Source: Astropecten irregularis (taxonomy: Eukaryota; Echinodermata; Asteroidea; Paxillosida; Astropectinidae). Taken from it: 64,000 bases of DNA. Where the stretch lies: NCBI GenBank assembly GCA_963971285.1, contig OZ020258.1, positions 6,200,001 through 6,264,000 on the forward strand, given 5' to 3'. The notes beneath the pieces were generated by a model. That model ran no database searches, was not told where the DNA came from, and worked only from the letters and a program-made list of their open reading frames with translations. A program made the position numbers and the translations under genes. Positions 33,267 to 46,117 of this stretch are shown here, piece after piece. Numbering within the stretch: the stretch's first letter is position 1; each line of letters opens with the position of its first letter.

Positions 33267-36200
33267 TTGAATATAATCTTGATATTATCTACAATTCCAC
33301 GTGCACTGTGTTCATCAGTCTAATCATTAGCTTCGCTCTGTTTAGCTGCCAAATTCATTTCAATGTACGCAAGGCAAAAGCAAGGGAATTATATCCTATG
33401 GTTACCGAAAAAGTACAGTACACACTGGCCTAAGAACAGCTTAAAACGGCGTCACATTCATAAGCCAATCAGAGTAGGGAAAGTTCAACTTGTATTATCA
33501 AACATCATTAATGGCCAATCACGTTTGATCATTCCAATTTCCAGGCTCTTCCAACGCCAGCAGGGTTGTAATGTTTCTGGATTAATCAGGAAAGTTAAAC
33601 TTTCTCTTATGTTTCCTCCTCAATATATTTGAATTAAGAGAGTTCTTAGAGATATAAAAATTATGGATTGAAGAAATATGGCACTGGACCTCCTGTCTGG
33701 ACTCTGGGTTTCCATTTGTGACCATTTGTGATGCAATTGGGTGAGAAAGTGGGTCTATTTCAGCCGCTTTGTACAGGGATGTTTTTTTTTTTAAATTGGC
33801 TTCTTTGACTGGAGGGTAGGGGTACATTTTTTTTGTAGTCTGGCACCAGTCAACATGGCTGTTTTCAGTGTATTTTCCTTTGGATGGATTTTCCTCAAAA
33901 AGTCATTGGTTACCCTAACGAAAATTGAAATGAAAATGAAAATTGAAGTTTTCAGCTTCATTTTGGTGTATACCTTGAGTGTCTGCGAAACTTCCGAGTA
34001 TTTTTAATCCTTTTTTTTTTAAATTGGCTATTTAGCATGGGAGCCTATGGGAATTTATTTACTGGTCTGCACCCCTGAGTTGTTTTGAATGCTTGTCAAC
34101 TCGTACGCCGCCCAACTCGTACCGACTCGTACGCCGACCTACTCGTACGCCACCAGCATAACTTCTGAATATTTTTTAATAATTTTTTGAAATTGGCTAT
34201 TTAGCATGGGAGCCCATGGGAATTTATTTACTGGTCTGCACCCCTGAGTTGTTTTGAATGCTGGTTAATTCGCACGCCGCCCAACTCGTACGCCCCCCTA
34301 CTCGTACGCCACCAGCATAACTTCTGAGTATTTTTAATAATTTTTTGAAATTGGCTATTTAGCATGGGAGCCCATGGGAATTTATTTACTGGTCTGCACC
34401 CCTGAGTTGTTTTGAATGCTGGTCAATTAGCACGCCGCCCAACTCGTACGCCCCAACTCGTACCGACTCGTACGCCGACCTACTCGTACGCCAACAGCAT
34501 AACTTCTGAGTATTTTCAATCTTTTTTTGAAATTGGCTATTTAGCATGGGAGCCTATGGGAATTTATTTACTGGTCTGCACCCCTGAGTTGTTTTGAATG
34601 CTGGTTAATTCGCACGCCGCCCAACTCGTACGCCCCCCTACTCGTACGCCACCAGCATAACTTCTGAGTATTTTTAATAATTTTTTGAATATGGCTATTT
34701 AGCATGGGAGCCCATGGGAATTTATTTACTGGTCTGCACCCCTGAGTTGTTTTGAATGCTGGTCAATTAGCACGCCGCCCAACTCGTACGACCCAACTCG
34801 TACCGTATCGTACGCCGACCTACTCGTACGCCACCAGCATAACTTCTGAGTATTTTTAATAATTTTTTTAAATTGGCTATTTAGCATGGGAGCCTATGGG
34901 AATTTATTTACTGGTCTGCACCCCTGAGTTGTTTTGAATGCTGGTCAATTCGCATGCCGCCCAACTCGTACGCCCCGACTCGTACCGACTCGTTCCGACT
35001 CATAGGTTACCCTAACGAAAATTGAAATGAAAATGAAAATTGAAGTTTTCAGCTTCATTTTGGTGTATAGCTTGAGTGTCTGCGAAACTTCCGAGTATTT
35101 TTAATCCTTTTTTTTTTAAATTGGCTATTTAGCATGGGAGCCTATGGGAATTTATTTACTGGTCTGCATTCCTGAGTTGTTTTGAATGCTGGTCAACTCG
35201 TACGTCGCTTAACTCGTACCAACTCGTACGCCGACCTACTCGTACGCCACCAGCATAACTTCTGAGTATTTTTAATAATTTTTTTTAATTGGCTATTTAG
35301 CATGGGAGCCCATGGGAATTTATTTACTGGTCTGCAACCCTGAGTTGTTTTGAATGCTGGTTAATTCGCACGCCGCCCAACTCGTACGCCCCAACTCGTA
35401 CCGACTCGTACGCCGACCTACTCGTACGCCACCAGCATAACTTCTGAGTATTTTTAATAATTTTTTGAAATTGGCTATTTAGCATGGGAGCCTATGGGAA
35501 TTTATTTACTGGTCTGCACCCCTGAGTTGTTTTGAATGCTGGTCAACTCGTACGCCGCCCAACTCGTACCGACTCGTACGCCGACCTACTCGTACGCCAC
35601 CAGCATAACTTCTGAATATTTTTTAATAATTTTTTGAAATTGGCTATTTAGCATGGGAGCCCATGGGAATTTATTTACTGGTCTGCACCCCTGAGTTGTT
35701 TTGAATGCTGGTTAATTCGCACGCCGCCCAACTCGTACGCCCCCCTACTCGTACGCCACCAGCATAACTTCTGAGTATTTTTAATAATTTTTTGAAATTG
35801 GCTATTTAGCATGGGAGCCCATGGGAATTTATTTACTGGTCTGCACCCCTGAGTTGTTTTGAATGCTGGTCAATTAGCACGCCGCCCAACTCGTACGCCC
35901 CAACTCGTACCGACTTGTACGCCGACCTACTCGTACGCCATCAGCATAACTTCTGAGTATTTTCAATCTTTTTTTGAAATTGGCTATTTAGCATGGGAGC
36001 CTATGGGAATTTATTTACTGGTCTGCACCCCTGAGTTGTTTTGAATGCTGGTTAATTCGCACGCCGCCCAACTCGTACGCCCCCCTACTCGTACGCCACC
36101 AGCATAACTTCTGAGTATTTTTAATAATTTTTTGAATATGGCTATTTAGCATGGGAGCCCATGGGAATTTATTTACTGGTCTGCATTCCTGAGTTGTTTT

Positions 36201-37616
36201 GAATGCTGGTCAACTCGTACGTCGCTTAACTCGTACCAACTCGTACGCCGACCTACTCGTACGCCACCAGCATAACTTCTGAGTATTTTTAATAATTTTT
36301 TTTAATTGGCTATTTAGCATGGGAGCCTATGTGAATTTATTTACTGGTCTGCACCCCTGAGTTGTTTTGATTGCTGGTCAACTCGTACGCCGCCCAACTC
36401 GTACCGACTTGTAACTCGTACCGACTCGTACGCCGACCTACTCGTACGACACCAGCATAACTTCTGAGTATTTTTAAGAATTTTTTGAAATTGGCTATTT
36501 AGCATGGGGGCCTATTGGAATTTATTTACTGGTCTGCACCCCTGAGTTGTTTTGAATGCTGGTCAATTCGCACGCCGCCCAACTCGTACGCCCCAACTCG
36601 TACCGACTCGTACGCCGACCTACTCGTACGCCACCAGCATAACTTCTGAGTGTTTTAAAGAATTTTTTTTAATTGGCTATTTAGCATGGGAGCCCAGGGG
36701 AATTTATTTACTGGTCTACACCCCTGAGTTGTTTTGAATGCTGGTCAATTAGCACGCCGCCCAACTCGTACGACCCAACTCGTACCGACTCGTACGCCGA
36801 CCTACTCGTACGCCACCAGCATAACTTCTGAGTATTTTTAATAATTTTTTGAAATTGGCTATTTAGCATGGGAGCCCATGGGAATTTATTTACTGGTCTG
36901 CACCCCTGAGTTGTTTTGAATGCTGGTCAATTAGCACGCCGCCCAACTCGTACGACCCAACTCGTACCGACTCGTACGCCGACCTACTCGTACGCCACCA
37001 GCATAACTTCTGAGTATTTTTAATAATTTTTTGAAATTGGCTATTTAGCATGGGAGCCTATGGGAATTTATTTACTGGTCTGCATCCCTGAGTTGTTTTG
37101 AATGCTGGTCAATTCGCACGCCGCCCAACTCGTACGCCCCAACTCGTACCGACTCGTACGCCGACCTACTCGTACGCCAACAGCATAACTTCTTAGTGTT
37201 TTAAAGAATTTTTTTTAATTGGCTATTTAGCATGGGAGCCCATGGGAATTTATTTACTGGTCTGCACCCCTGAGTTGTTTTGAATGCTGGTCAATTAGCA
37301 CGCCGCCCAACTCGTACGACCCAACTCGTACCGACTCGTACGCCGACCTACTCGTACGCCAACAGCATAACTTCTGAGTGTTTTAAAGAATTTGTTTTAA
37401 TTGGCTATTTAGCATGGGAGCCTATGGGAATTTATCTACTGGTCTCCACCCCTGAGTTGTTTTGAATGCTGGTCAATTCGCACGCCGCCCAACTCGTACG
37501 CCCCAACTCGTACCGACTCGTTCGCCGACCAACTCGTACGCCACCAGTATATTATAACAAAATAAACAAGCAATGAGTGTGCGGTGCTCGTCCACGTCGG
37601 TGGGGGCAAACCTAAT
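33267..37616 (+). repeat. Satellite unit 15 (4350 bp, about 19 monomers)
   Basis: A unit-13-type head followed by a long monomer run. It includes a truncated head remnant at about 35003-35128 and short monomers with CGCCCCCCTACTCG (about 34290, 34628, 35740, 36080). Internal blocks are duplicated at 1447-bp and about 1020-bp spacing. Confidence 0.85.
35003..35128 (+). repeat. Truncated satellite head remnant inside a monomer run
   Basis: A monomer motif block ends in GACTCGTTCCGACTCATA and jumps directly to GGTTACCCTAACGAAAATTG, the 3' part of the head, which then leads normally into a new monomer. About 630 bp of the head is missing. A recombination junction is the simplest reading. Confidence 0.8.
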
Positions 37617-40527
37617 TTGAATATAATCTTGATATTATCTACAATTCCACGTGCACTGTGTTCATCAGTCTAATCATTAGCTTCGCTCTGGTTAGCTGCC
37701 AAATTCATTTCAATGTACGCAGGGCAAAAGCAAGGGAATTATATCCTATGGTTACCGAAAAAGTACAATACACACTGGCATAAGAACAGCTTAAAACGTC
37801 GTCACATTCATAAGCCAATCAGAGTAGGGAAAGTTCAACTTGTATTATCAAACATCATTAATGGCCAATCACGTTTAATCATTCCAATTTCCAGGCTCTT
37901 CCAACGCCAGCAGGGTTGTAATGTTTCTGGATTAATCAGGAAAGTTAATCTTTCTCTTATGTTTCCTCCTCAATATATTTGAATTAAGAGAGTTCTTAGA
38001 GCTATAAAAATTATGGATTGAAGAAATATGGCACTGGACCTCCTGTCTGGACTCTGGGTTTCCATTTGTGACCATTTGTGATGCAATTGGGTGAGAAAGT
38101 GGGTCTATTTCAGCCGCTTTGTACAGGGATGTTTTTTTTTTGAAAATGGCTTCTTTGACTGGAGGGTAGGGGTACATTTTTTTGTAGTCTGTCACCAGTC
38201 AACATGGCTGTTTTCAGGGTATTTTCCTTTGGATGGATTTTCCTCAAAAAGTCATTGGTTACCCTAACGAAATTGAAATGAAAATGAAAATTGAAGTTTT
38301 CAGCTTCATTTTGGTGTATACCTTGAGTGTCTGCGAAACTTCCGAGTATTTTTAATCATTTTTTTTTTAATTGGCTATTTAGCATGGGAGCCTATGGGAA
38401 TTTATTTACTGGTCTGCACCCCTGAGTTGTTTTGAATGCTGGTCAACTCGTACGTCGCCCAACTCGTACCGACTCGTACGCCGACCTACTCGTACGCCAA
38501 CAGCATAACTTCTGAGTATTTTTAATAAATTTTTTTAATTGGCTATTTAGCATGGGAGCCCATGGGAATTTATTTACTGGTCTGCACCCCTGAGTTGTTT
38601 TGAATGCTGGTCAATTAGCACGCCGCCCAACTCGTACGACCCAACTCGTACCGACTCAAACGCCGACCTACTCGTACGCCACCAGCATAACTTCTGAGTA
38701 TTTTTAATATTTTTTGAAATTGGCTATTTAGCATGGGAGCCTATGGGAATTTATTTACTGGTCTGCACCCCTGAGTTGTTTTGAATGCTGGTCAATTAGC
38801 ACGCCGCCCAACTCGTACGACCCAACTCGTACCGTATCGTACGCCGACCTACTCGTACGCCACCAGCATAACTTCTGAGTATTTTTAATAATTTTTTTTA
38901 ATTGGCTATTTAGCATGGGAGCCTATGTGAATTTATTTACTGGTCTGCACCCCTGAGTTGTTTTGATTGCTGGTCAACTCGTACGCCGCCCAACTCGTAC
39001 CGACTTGTAACTCGTACCGACTCGTACGCCGACCTACTCGTACGACACCAGCATAACTTCTGAGTATTTTTAAGAATTTTTTGAAATTGGCTATTTAGCA
39101 TGGGGGCCTATTGGAATTTATTTACTGGTCTGCACCCCTGAGTTGTTTTGAATGCTGGTCAATTCGCACGCCGCCCAACTCGTACGCCCCAACTCGTACC
39201 GACTCGTACGCCGACCTACTCGTACGCCACCAGCATAACTTCTGAGTGTTTTAAAGAATTTTTTGAAACTGGCTATTTAGCATGGGAGCCCATGGGAATT
39301 TATTTACTGGTCTGCACCCCTGAGTTGTTTTGAATGCTGGTCAATTAGCACGCCGCCCAACTCGTACGACCCAACTCGTACCGACTCGTACGCTGACCTA
39401 CTCGTACGCCACCAGCATAACTTCTGAGTATTTTTAATAATTTTTTGAAATTGGCTATTTAGCATTGGAGCCTATGGGAATTTATTTACTGGTCTGCATC
39501 CCTGAGTTGTTTTGAATGCTGGTCAATTCGCACGCCGCCCAACTCGTACGCCCCAACTCGTACCGACTCGTACGCCGACCTACTCGTACGCCAACAGCAT
39601 AACTTCTGAGTGTTTTAAAGAATTTTTTTTAATTGGCTATTTAGCATGGGAGCCCATGGGAATTTATTTACTGGTCTGCACCCCTGAGTTGTTTTGAATG
39701 CTGGTCAATTAGCACGCCGCCCAACTCGTACGACCCAACTCGTACCGACTCGTACGCCGACCTACTCGTACGCCACCAGCATAACTTCTGAGTATTTTTA
39801 ATAATTTTTTGAAATTGGCTATTTAGCATGGGAGCCCATGGGAATTTATTTACTGGTCTGCACCCCTGAGTTGTTTTGAATGCTGGTCAATTAGCACGCC
39901 GCCCAACTCGTACGACCCAACTCGTACCGACTCGTACGCCGACCTACTCGTACGCCACCAGCATAACTTCTGAGTATTTTTAATAATTTTTTGAAATTGG
40001 CTATTTAGCATGGGAGCCTATGGGAATTTATTTACTGGTCTGCATCCCTGAGTTGTTTTGAATGCTGGTCAATTCGCACGCCGCCCAACTCGTACGCCCC
40101 AACTCGTACCGACTCGTACGCCGACCTACTCGTACGCCAACAACATAACTTCTGAGTGTTTTAAAGAATTTTTTTTAATTGGCTATTTAGCATGGGAGCC
40201 CATGGGAATTTATTTACTGGTCTGCACCCCTGAGTTGTTTTGAATGCTGGTCAATTAGCACGCCGCCCAACTCGTACGACCCAACTCGTACCGACTCGTA
40301 CGCCGACCTACTCGTACGCCACCAGCATAACTTCTGAGTATTTTTAATAATTTTTTGAAATTGGCTATTTAGCATGGGAGCCTATGGGAATTTATTTACT
40401 GGTCTCCACCCCTGAGTTGTTTTGAATGCTGGTCAATTCGCACGCCGCCCAACTCGTACGCCCCAACTCGTACCGACTCGTTCGCCGACCAACTCGTACG
40501 CCACCAGTATATTATAACAAAATAAAC

Positions 40528-42379
40528 TAGACATTGTGATTGTAGTAACAACCACTAGGTGTTCGGGGTCTCATTTCGTAGTGGAACTGTTATATGAACG
40601 TATGTTGGAATATATGAGATCAGTCATCCCTCATATGATGGCATACTGAAACACATACATACACATAAACTGCGTGACTGTACAAAATACTTTGATCATG
40701 TTGATTGCTTATTTGTACATTGACTGACTGATTATGGAAATGGCGTCACCTTTAAATATATATAATATTGTCTGGACAATAATATGATGTGTTGCAGTTT
40801 TATTTTGTTTGGTTAAGACATATGGTTTAAAAGTGACTATATCTCAACGTAAAAAAACCCCTTAATTTTAGCCCTTAGATTAAGTTGCAGTGTATATGGA
40901 ACACATAGTCATTTGACAAAATGATGTTCAATACTCCGCAACCTACATCGATAGCATTTCGATTAAGATTTGGTGCTGGTATTTAATGATATATAATAAG
41001 ATTTACGTGCAAATATCTATGGCAAAATGTAAACAACTAAACAAAGTTTTGAGTCACGCAATTGGACATTACATGTTCATGTACATGTATATGTACATGT
41101 ATGTTCTACACAGTGAATTATGTACGTATATATAGTGTATGGGAAATAAAGTCAATCGATCATCATATTCTTTTTGTAAAAGACCATATTTTCACGTAAC
41201 ACATGTACACGAATGTGTACAAAGTTAACAGGCTAATGTGAGAAATATTTAAAAATTCATATACAATCAAGAGATGCCGTAAATGTTCACTTCACATCTA
41301 CGATGTGGGAACTTTGTCTGGGCCTTTGTATATTTAAAATTGACTGCTTAAAAGTGTATGAGGTGTATCAAACTCCTGTGTTGAGGCTATCATGTGTTTC
41401 CACTGAGACAATGTAATGTCAATACATTACATTGCCATCTGGTACTAATCAGAGTCTCTTGTAATCAAATCAGCACTGAAGCAAGCAATTAGTTAATGAT
41501 GCCTTAAGTGGTTGAGTAAACAAATTGATTGAAAGATCTGATAAGAAGTTATATACCATGGAGGTACATATACATGGCATCACCTTTAAATATATATAAC
41601 ATTGTCTGGACAATAACTTCCAATTAATTCATCACAAGTAACTGAACATTTACATACGTCATTGAATGCATGCAATGTAAATACTTTGCACTTTTCACTG
41701 ATGTATGTCATGTAATAACTGAGTAAACAGTATTTGAATAATTAAGTCATTTTTCCTTTAAAAGAGCATAACTTCCGGTTGAATGACGTCACAAATTTTA
41801 AACTTCACATACATGTCAAGGTGTATTTGTGCTTTACACTCACGAAATTTGGCAGAAATCCATTGTTTACTTTTGGATTACGTAATCACTGTATATCTTT
41901 AACCAACCGTAGAGGGCGCTATATAGCTCGCATGACGTCATGGTTTATATTTTCTGAAAGCCCAAGACCTTCTCTATCTTTTAGCCAAATATGTTTTATG
42001 TGCCCAAATCCTTCCGTTTTAGAGTTATTTTGAGTCAAACTTCAACTTCCGGTAACACCGGAAGTGGAGGTCATTTGTACACAACATTGAATATATTAAT
42101 TGTAGACATTCACGTGTTGAGTAACATATGTCAATCTCAAAATCATAGGTCATGTGGTTCTCAAGTTATAAAGTACCAAAGTTTTTCCTAAAAACGCGTG
42201 TAATTTGATACCCGATGACGTCACCATGACGTCAATCTTCTAAATACAACTTGACATCATGACCGAAGTTCCCACCAAGTTTCATGTCATTATCTTGTTC
42301 CTGTGACCAAGAAGTCCTGCTGACAAGTTTGGGAAGAAAAAAATAAAAAAAAGTAAAAAAAAACAAAAAAAAAAAAAAC
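40528..42379 (+). mobile_element. First copy of the tandem insertion (1852 bp, no 3' hairpin)
   Basis: Ends in an A-rich run that leads straight into the TAGACATTGTG start of the second copy. It is longer because of an 834-bp spaced direct repeat (40743-40782 and 41577-41616), with unique AT-rich DNA between the repeat copies. It contains the ACTTCCGGT/ACCGGAAGT palindrome at 42045-42065. Confidence 0.75.
42045..42065. other. Palindrome ACTTCCGGT-3-ACCGGAAGT
   Basis: Perfect 9-bp arms with an AAC spacer. The same structure with a TAC spacer is at 43052-43072, so it was conserved between the two tandem copies while the surroundings diverged. The arms contain ETS-type CCGGAAGT cores; whether they are used is unknown. 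Confidence 0.7.
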
Positions 42380-43426
42380 TAGACATTGTGGTTGTGGGAA
42401 CAACCACTAGGTGTTCGGGGTCTCATTTCGTACTGGAACTGTTGTTATGAGAATGTTTGATGGAACGCATGTGTGGCATATTGAAATACACTTAAATTGT
42501 GTGACTGAGCAAATACCGGTACTGATCATGCTGATTGCACAGTGTATTCGTACAAGTACACTGACTGATAGCGTATAGAAAATCGTGTCACCTTTAAAAA
42601 ATGTAAAATTGTCAGGGCGATAACTTCCGTTTAGTTAATCACAAACAACTGAAAATTTGCAGAAATTATCGAATGCATAAGATGTAAACAATTTGCAATT
42701 TGCACCAATGTACGTCATGTAGTTACCGAATAAACAGTATTTGAATAATTACATCATGTTTCCTTTAAAAATGCATAACTTCCGGTTGAATGACGTAACA
42801 GATTTCAAACTTCACACGTATGTCGAGGTGCATCAATGCTTCACAATCACCAAATTTAGCGGAAATCCGTTGTTTACTTTTGGATTACGTAATCACTGTA
42901 TATCTTTAATCCACCATAGAGGGCGCTATACAGCCCGTATGACGTCATCGTTTATATTTTCTGAAAGCTTAAGACCTACTCTATCTTTTACCCCGCGAGG
43001 TTTTATGTGCCCAAATCCTTCCGTTTTCGAGTTATTTTGAGTCAAACGTCAACTTCCGGTTACACCGGAAGTGAAGGTCATTTGTACACAACATTGAATA
43101 TATTAATTGTTCAGATTCATGTTGTGAGTAACATATGTCAATATCAAAATCGTAGGTCATGTGGTTCTCAAGTTATAAAGCACCAAACTTTTTCCTAAAA
43201 ACGCGTGTAATTTGATACCCGATGACGTCATCATGACGTCAATCTTCTAAATACAACTTGACATCATGACCAAAGTTCCCACCAAGTTTCATGTCAATAT
43301 CTTGTACCTGTGACCAAGAAGTCCTGCTGACAAGTTTGGGGAAAAAAAAATAAAAATAAAAAAAAAAAAAATAAAAAAAAAAACTCTTACAATAACAATA
43401 GGTGTTCGGCTTGAACCCGAACACCT
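42380..43426 (+). mobile_element. Second copy of the tandem insertion (1047 bp, with 3' hairpin)
   Basis: Repeats the first copy from its start (AGGTGTTCGG at 42409-42418) through the palindrome at 43052-43072 and the A-rich run, then adds CTCTTACAATAACAAT and the terminal hairpin. Confidence 0.75.
43400..43426. terminator. 3' terminal hairpin of the inserted element (transposition terminator, inferred)
   Basis: Perfect 10-bp stem, AGGTGTTCGG (43400-43409) with CCGAACACCT (43417-43426), around a 7-nt loop. The arm sequence is the same as the 5' subterminal motif in both copies. Confidence 0.8.
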
Positions 43427-43478
43427 AACAAGCAATGAGTGTGCGGTGCTCGTCCACGTCGGTGGGGGCAAACCTAAT

Positions 43479-44796
43479 TTGAATATAATCTTGATATTAT
43501 CTACAATTCCACGTGCACTGTGTTCATCAGTCTAATCATTAGCTTCGCTCTGGTTAGCTGCCAAATTCATTTCAATGTACGCAGGGCAAAAGCAAGGGAA
43601 TTATATCCTATGGTTACCGAAAAAGTACAATACACACTGGCATAAGAACAGCTTAAAACGGCGTCACATTCATAAGCCAATCAGAGTAGGGAAAGTTCAA
43701 CTTGTATTATCAAACATCATTAATGGCCAATCACGTTTAATCATTCCAATTTCCAGGCTCTTCCAACGCCAGCAGGGTTGTAATGTTTCTGGATTAATCA
43801 GGAAAGTTAATCTTTCTCTTATGTTTCCTCCTCAATATATTTGAATTAAGAAAGTTCTTAGAGCTATAAAAATTATGGATTGAAGAAATATGGCACTGGA
43901 CCTCCTGTCTGGACTCTGGGTTTCTATTTGTTACCATTTGTGATGCAATTGGGTAAGAGTGGGTCTATTTCAGCCGCTTTGTACAGGGATGTTTTTTTTT
44001 TGAAAATGGCTTCTTTGACTGGAGGGTAGGGGTACATTTTTTTTGTAGTCTGTCACCAGTCAACATGGCTGTTTTCAGGGTATTTTCCTTTGGATGGATT
44101 TTCCTCAAAAAGTCATTGGTTACCCTAACGAAATTGAAATGAAAATGAAAATTGAAGTTTTCAGCTTCATTTTGGTGTATACCTTGAGTGTCTGCGAAAC
44201 TTCCGAGTATTTTTAATCATTTTTTTTTAAATTGGCTATTTAGCATGGGAGCCTATGGGAATTTATTTACTGGTCTGCACCCCTGAGTTGTTTTGAATGC
44301 TGGTCAACTCGTACGTCGCCCAACTCGTACCGACTCGTACGCCGACCTACTCGTACGCCAACAGCATAACTTCTGAGTATTTTTAATAAATTTTTTTAAT
44401 TGGCTATTTAGCATGGGAGCCCATGGGAATTTATTTACTGGTCTGCACCCCTGAGTTGTTTTGAATGCTGGTCAATTAGCACGCCGCCCAACTCGTACGA
44501 CCCAACTCGTACCGACTCAAACGCCGACCTACTCGTACGCCACCAGCATAACTTCTGAGTATTTTTAATATTTTTTGAAATTGGCTATTTAGCATGGGAG
44601 CCTATGGGAATTTATTTACTGGTCTCCACCCCTGAGTTGTTTTGAATGCTGGTCAATTCGCACGCCGCCCAACTCGTACGCCCCAACTCGTACCGACTCG
44701 TTCGCCGACCAACTCGTACGCCACCAGTATATTATAACAAAATAAACAAGCAATGGGTGTGCGGTGCTCGTCCACGTCGGTGGGGGCAAACCTAAT
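43479..44796 (+). repeat. Satellite unit 17 (1318 bp, 3 monomers)
   Basis: Same head group as unit 16 (TACGCAGGGC, GTCTGTCACC), with private GGGTAAGAGTGGG. It carries the GACTCAAACGCC monomer also present in unit 16 near 38655. Confidence 0.9.
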
Positions 44797-46117
44797 TTGA
44801 ATATAATCTTGATATTATCTACAATTCCACGTGCACTGTGTTCATCAGTCTAATCATTAGCTTCGCTCTGGTTAGCTGCCAAATTCATTTCAATGTACGC
44901 AGGGCAAAAGCAAGGGAATTATATCCTATGGTTACCGAAAAAGTACAATACACACTGGCATAAGAACAGCTTAAAACGGCGTCACATTCATAAGCCAATC
45001 AGAGTAGGGAAAGTTCAACTTGTATTATCAAACATCATTAATGGCCAATCACGTTTAATCATTCCAATTTCCAGGCTCTTCCAACGCCAGCAGGGTTGTA
45101 ATGTTTCTGGATTAATCAGGAAAGTTAATCTTTCTCTTATGTTTCCTCCTCAATATATTTGAATTAAGAAAGTTCTTAGAGCTATAAAAATTATGGATTG
45201 AAGAAATATGGCACTGGACCTCCTGTCTGGACTCTGGGTTTCTATTTGTTACCATTTGTGATGCAATTGGGTGAGAAAGTGGGTCTATTTCAGCCGCTTT
45301 GTACAGGGATGTTTTTTTTTTGAAAATGGCTTCTTTGACTGGAGGGTAGGGGTACATTTTTTTTGTAGTCTGGCACCAGTCAACATGGCTGTTTTCAGGG
45401 TATTTTCCTTTGGATGGATTTTCCTCAAAAAGTCATTGGTTACCCTAACGAAAATTGAAATGAAAATGAAAATTGAAGTTTTCAGCTTCATTTTGGTGTA
45501 TAGCTTGAGTGTCTGCGAAACTTCCGAGTATTTTTAATCCTTTTTTTTAAATTGGCTATTTAGCATGGGAGCCTATGGGAATTTATTTACTGGTCTGCAC
45601 CCCTGAGTTGTTTTGAATGCTGGTCAACTCGTACGCCGCCCAACTCGTACCAACTCGTACGCCGACCTACTCGTACGCCACCAGCATAACTTCTGAGTAT
45701 TTTTAATAATTTTTTTTAATTGGCTATTTAGCATGGGAGCCCATGGGAATTTATTTACTGGTCTGCACCCCTGAGTTGTTTTGAATGCTGGTCAATTAGC
45801 ACGCCGCCCAACTCGTACGACCCAACTCGTACCGACTCGTACGCCGACCTACTCGTACGCCACCAGCATAACTTCTGAGTATTTTTAATAATTTTTTGAA
45901 ATTGGCTATTTAGCATGGGAGCCTATGGGAATTTATTTACTGGTCTCCACCCCTGAGTTGTTTTGAATGCTGGTCAATTCGCACGCCGCCCAACTCGTAC
46001 GCCCCAACTCGTACCGACTCGTTCGCCGACCAACTCGTACGCCACCAGTATATTATAACAAAATATACAAGCAATGAGTGTGCGGTGCTCGTCCACGTCG
46101 GTGGGGGCAAACCTAAT
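44797..46117 (+). repeat. Satellite unit 18 (1321 bp, 3 monomers)
   Basis: Keeps TACGCAGGGC and TTTCTATTTGTTACC but has GTCTGGCACC. The last boundary reads AAAATATACAAGC instead of AAAATAAACAAGC. Confidence 0.9.

Larger units (their letters stand above)
40528..43426 (+). mobile_element. Hairpin-ended non-autonomous element, two head-to-tail copies, inserted in satellite unit 16
   Basis: Interrupts the unit boundary between AAAATAA and AAGCAATGAG. AAC flanks both sides (40525-40527 and 43427-43429), which may be a 3-bp target duplication or chance microhomology. It begins TAGACATTGTG..ACAACC, carries AGGTGTTCGG as a 5' subterminal motif (40557-40566) and ends with a hairpin whose right arm is CCGAACACCT. 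Subterminal inverted repeats plus a terminal hairpin and an internal A-rich run suggest a Helentron-type element. The TGACGTCA sites are shared with the elements at 9-15 kb, but the sequence family is otherwise different. No protein is encoded. Confidence 0.75.
37617..43478 (+). repeat. Satellite unit 16 (about 2.96 kb of satellite, about 12 monomers, plus a 2.9 kb insertion)
   Basis: Head variants TACGCAGGGC, CTGGTTAGC, GTCTGTCACC and CTAACGAAATTG. Monomers from about 38370 repeat those of unit 15 at 2596-bp spacing. The boundary segment is split by the insertion at 40528-43426. Confidence 0.9.

Noticed and set aside
34412..40243. 61-codon frames starting MNAGQ in several monomers
   Set aside because: They are produced when CAATTAG or CAATTCG variants keep the motif block open. 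They have no stable start or stop across monomers and low-complexity content.
42340..42378. Poly(A) tail of a retrotransposed SINE or LINE
   Set aside because: The A-rich run is internal to a tandem element, contains T and C interruptions, and in the second copy is followed by a defined hairpin end. No long target duplication is present.
43239..43471. Minus-strand frames of about 60 codons near the end of the insertion
   Set aside because: They mostly translate the A-rich run into phenylalanine and cross the insertion border.
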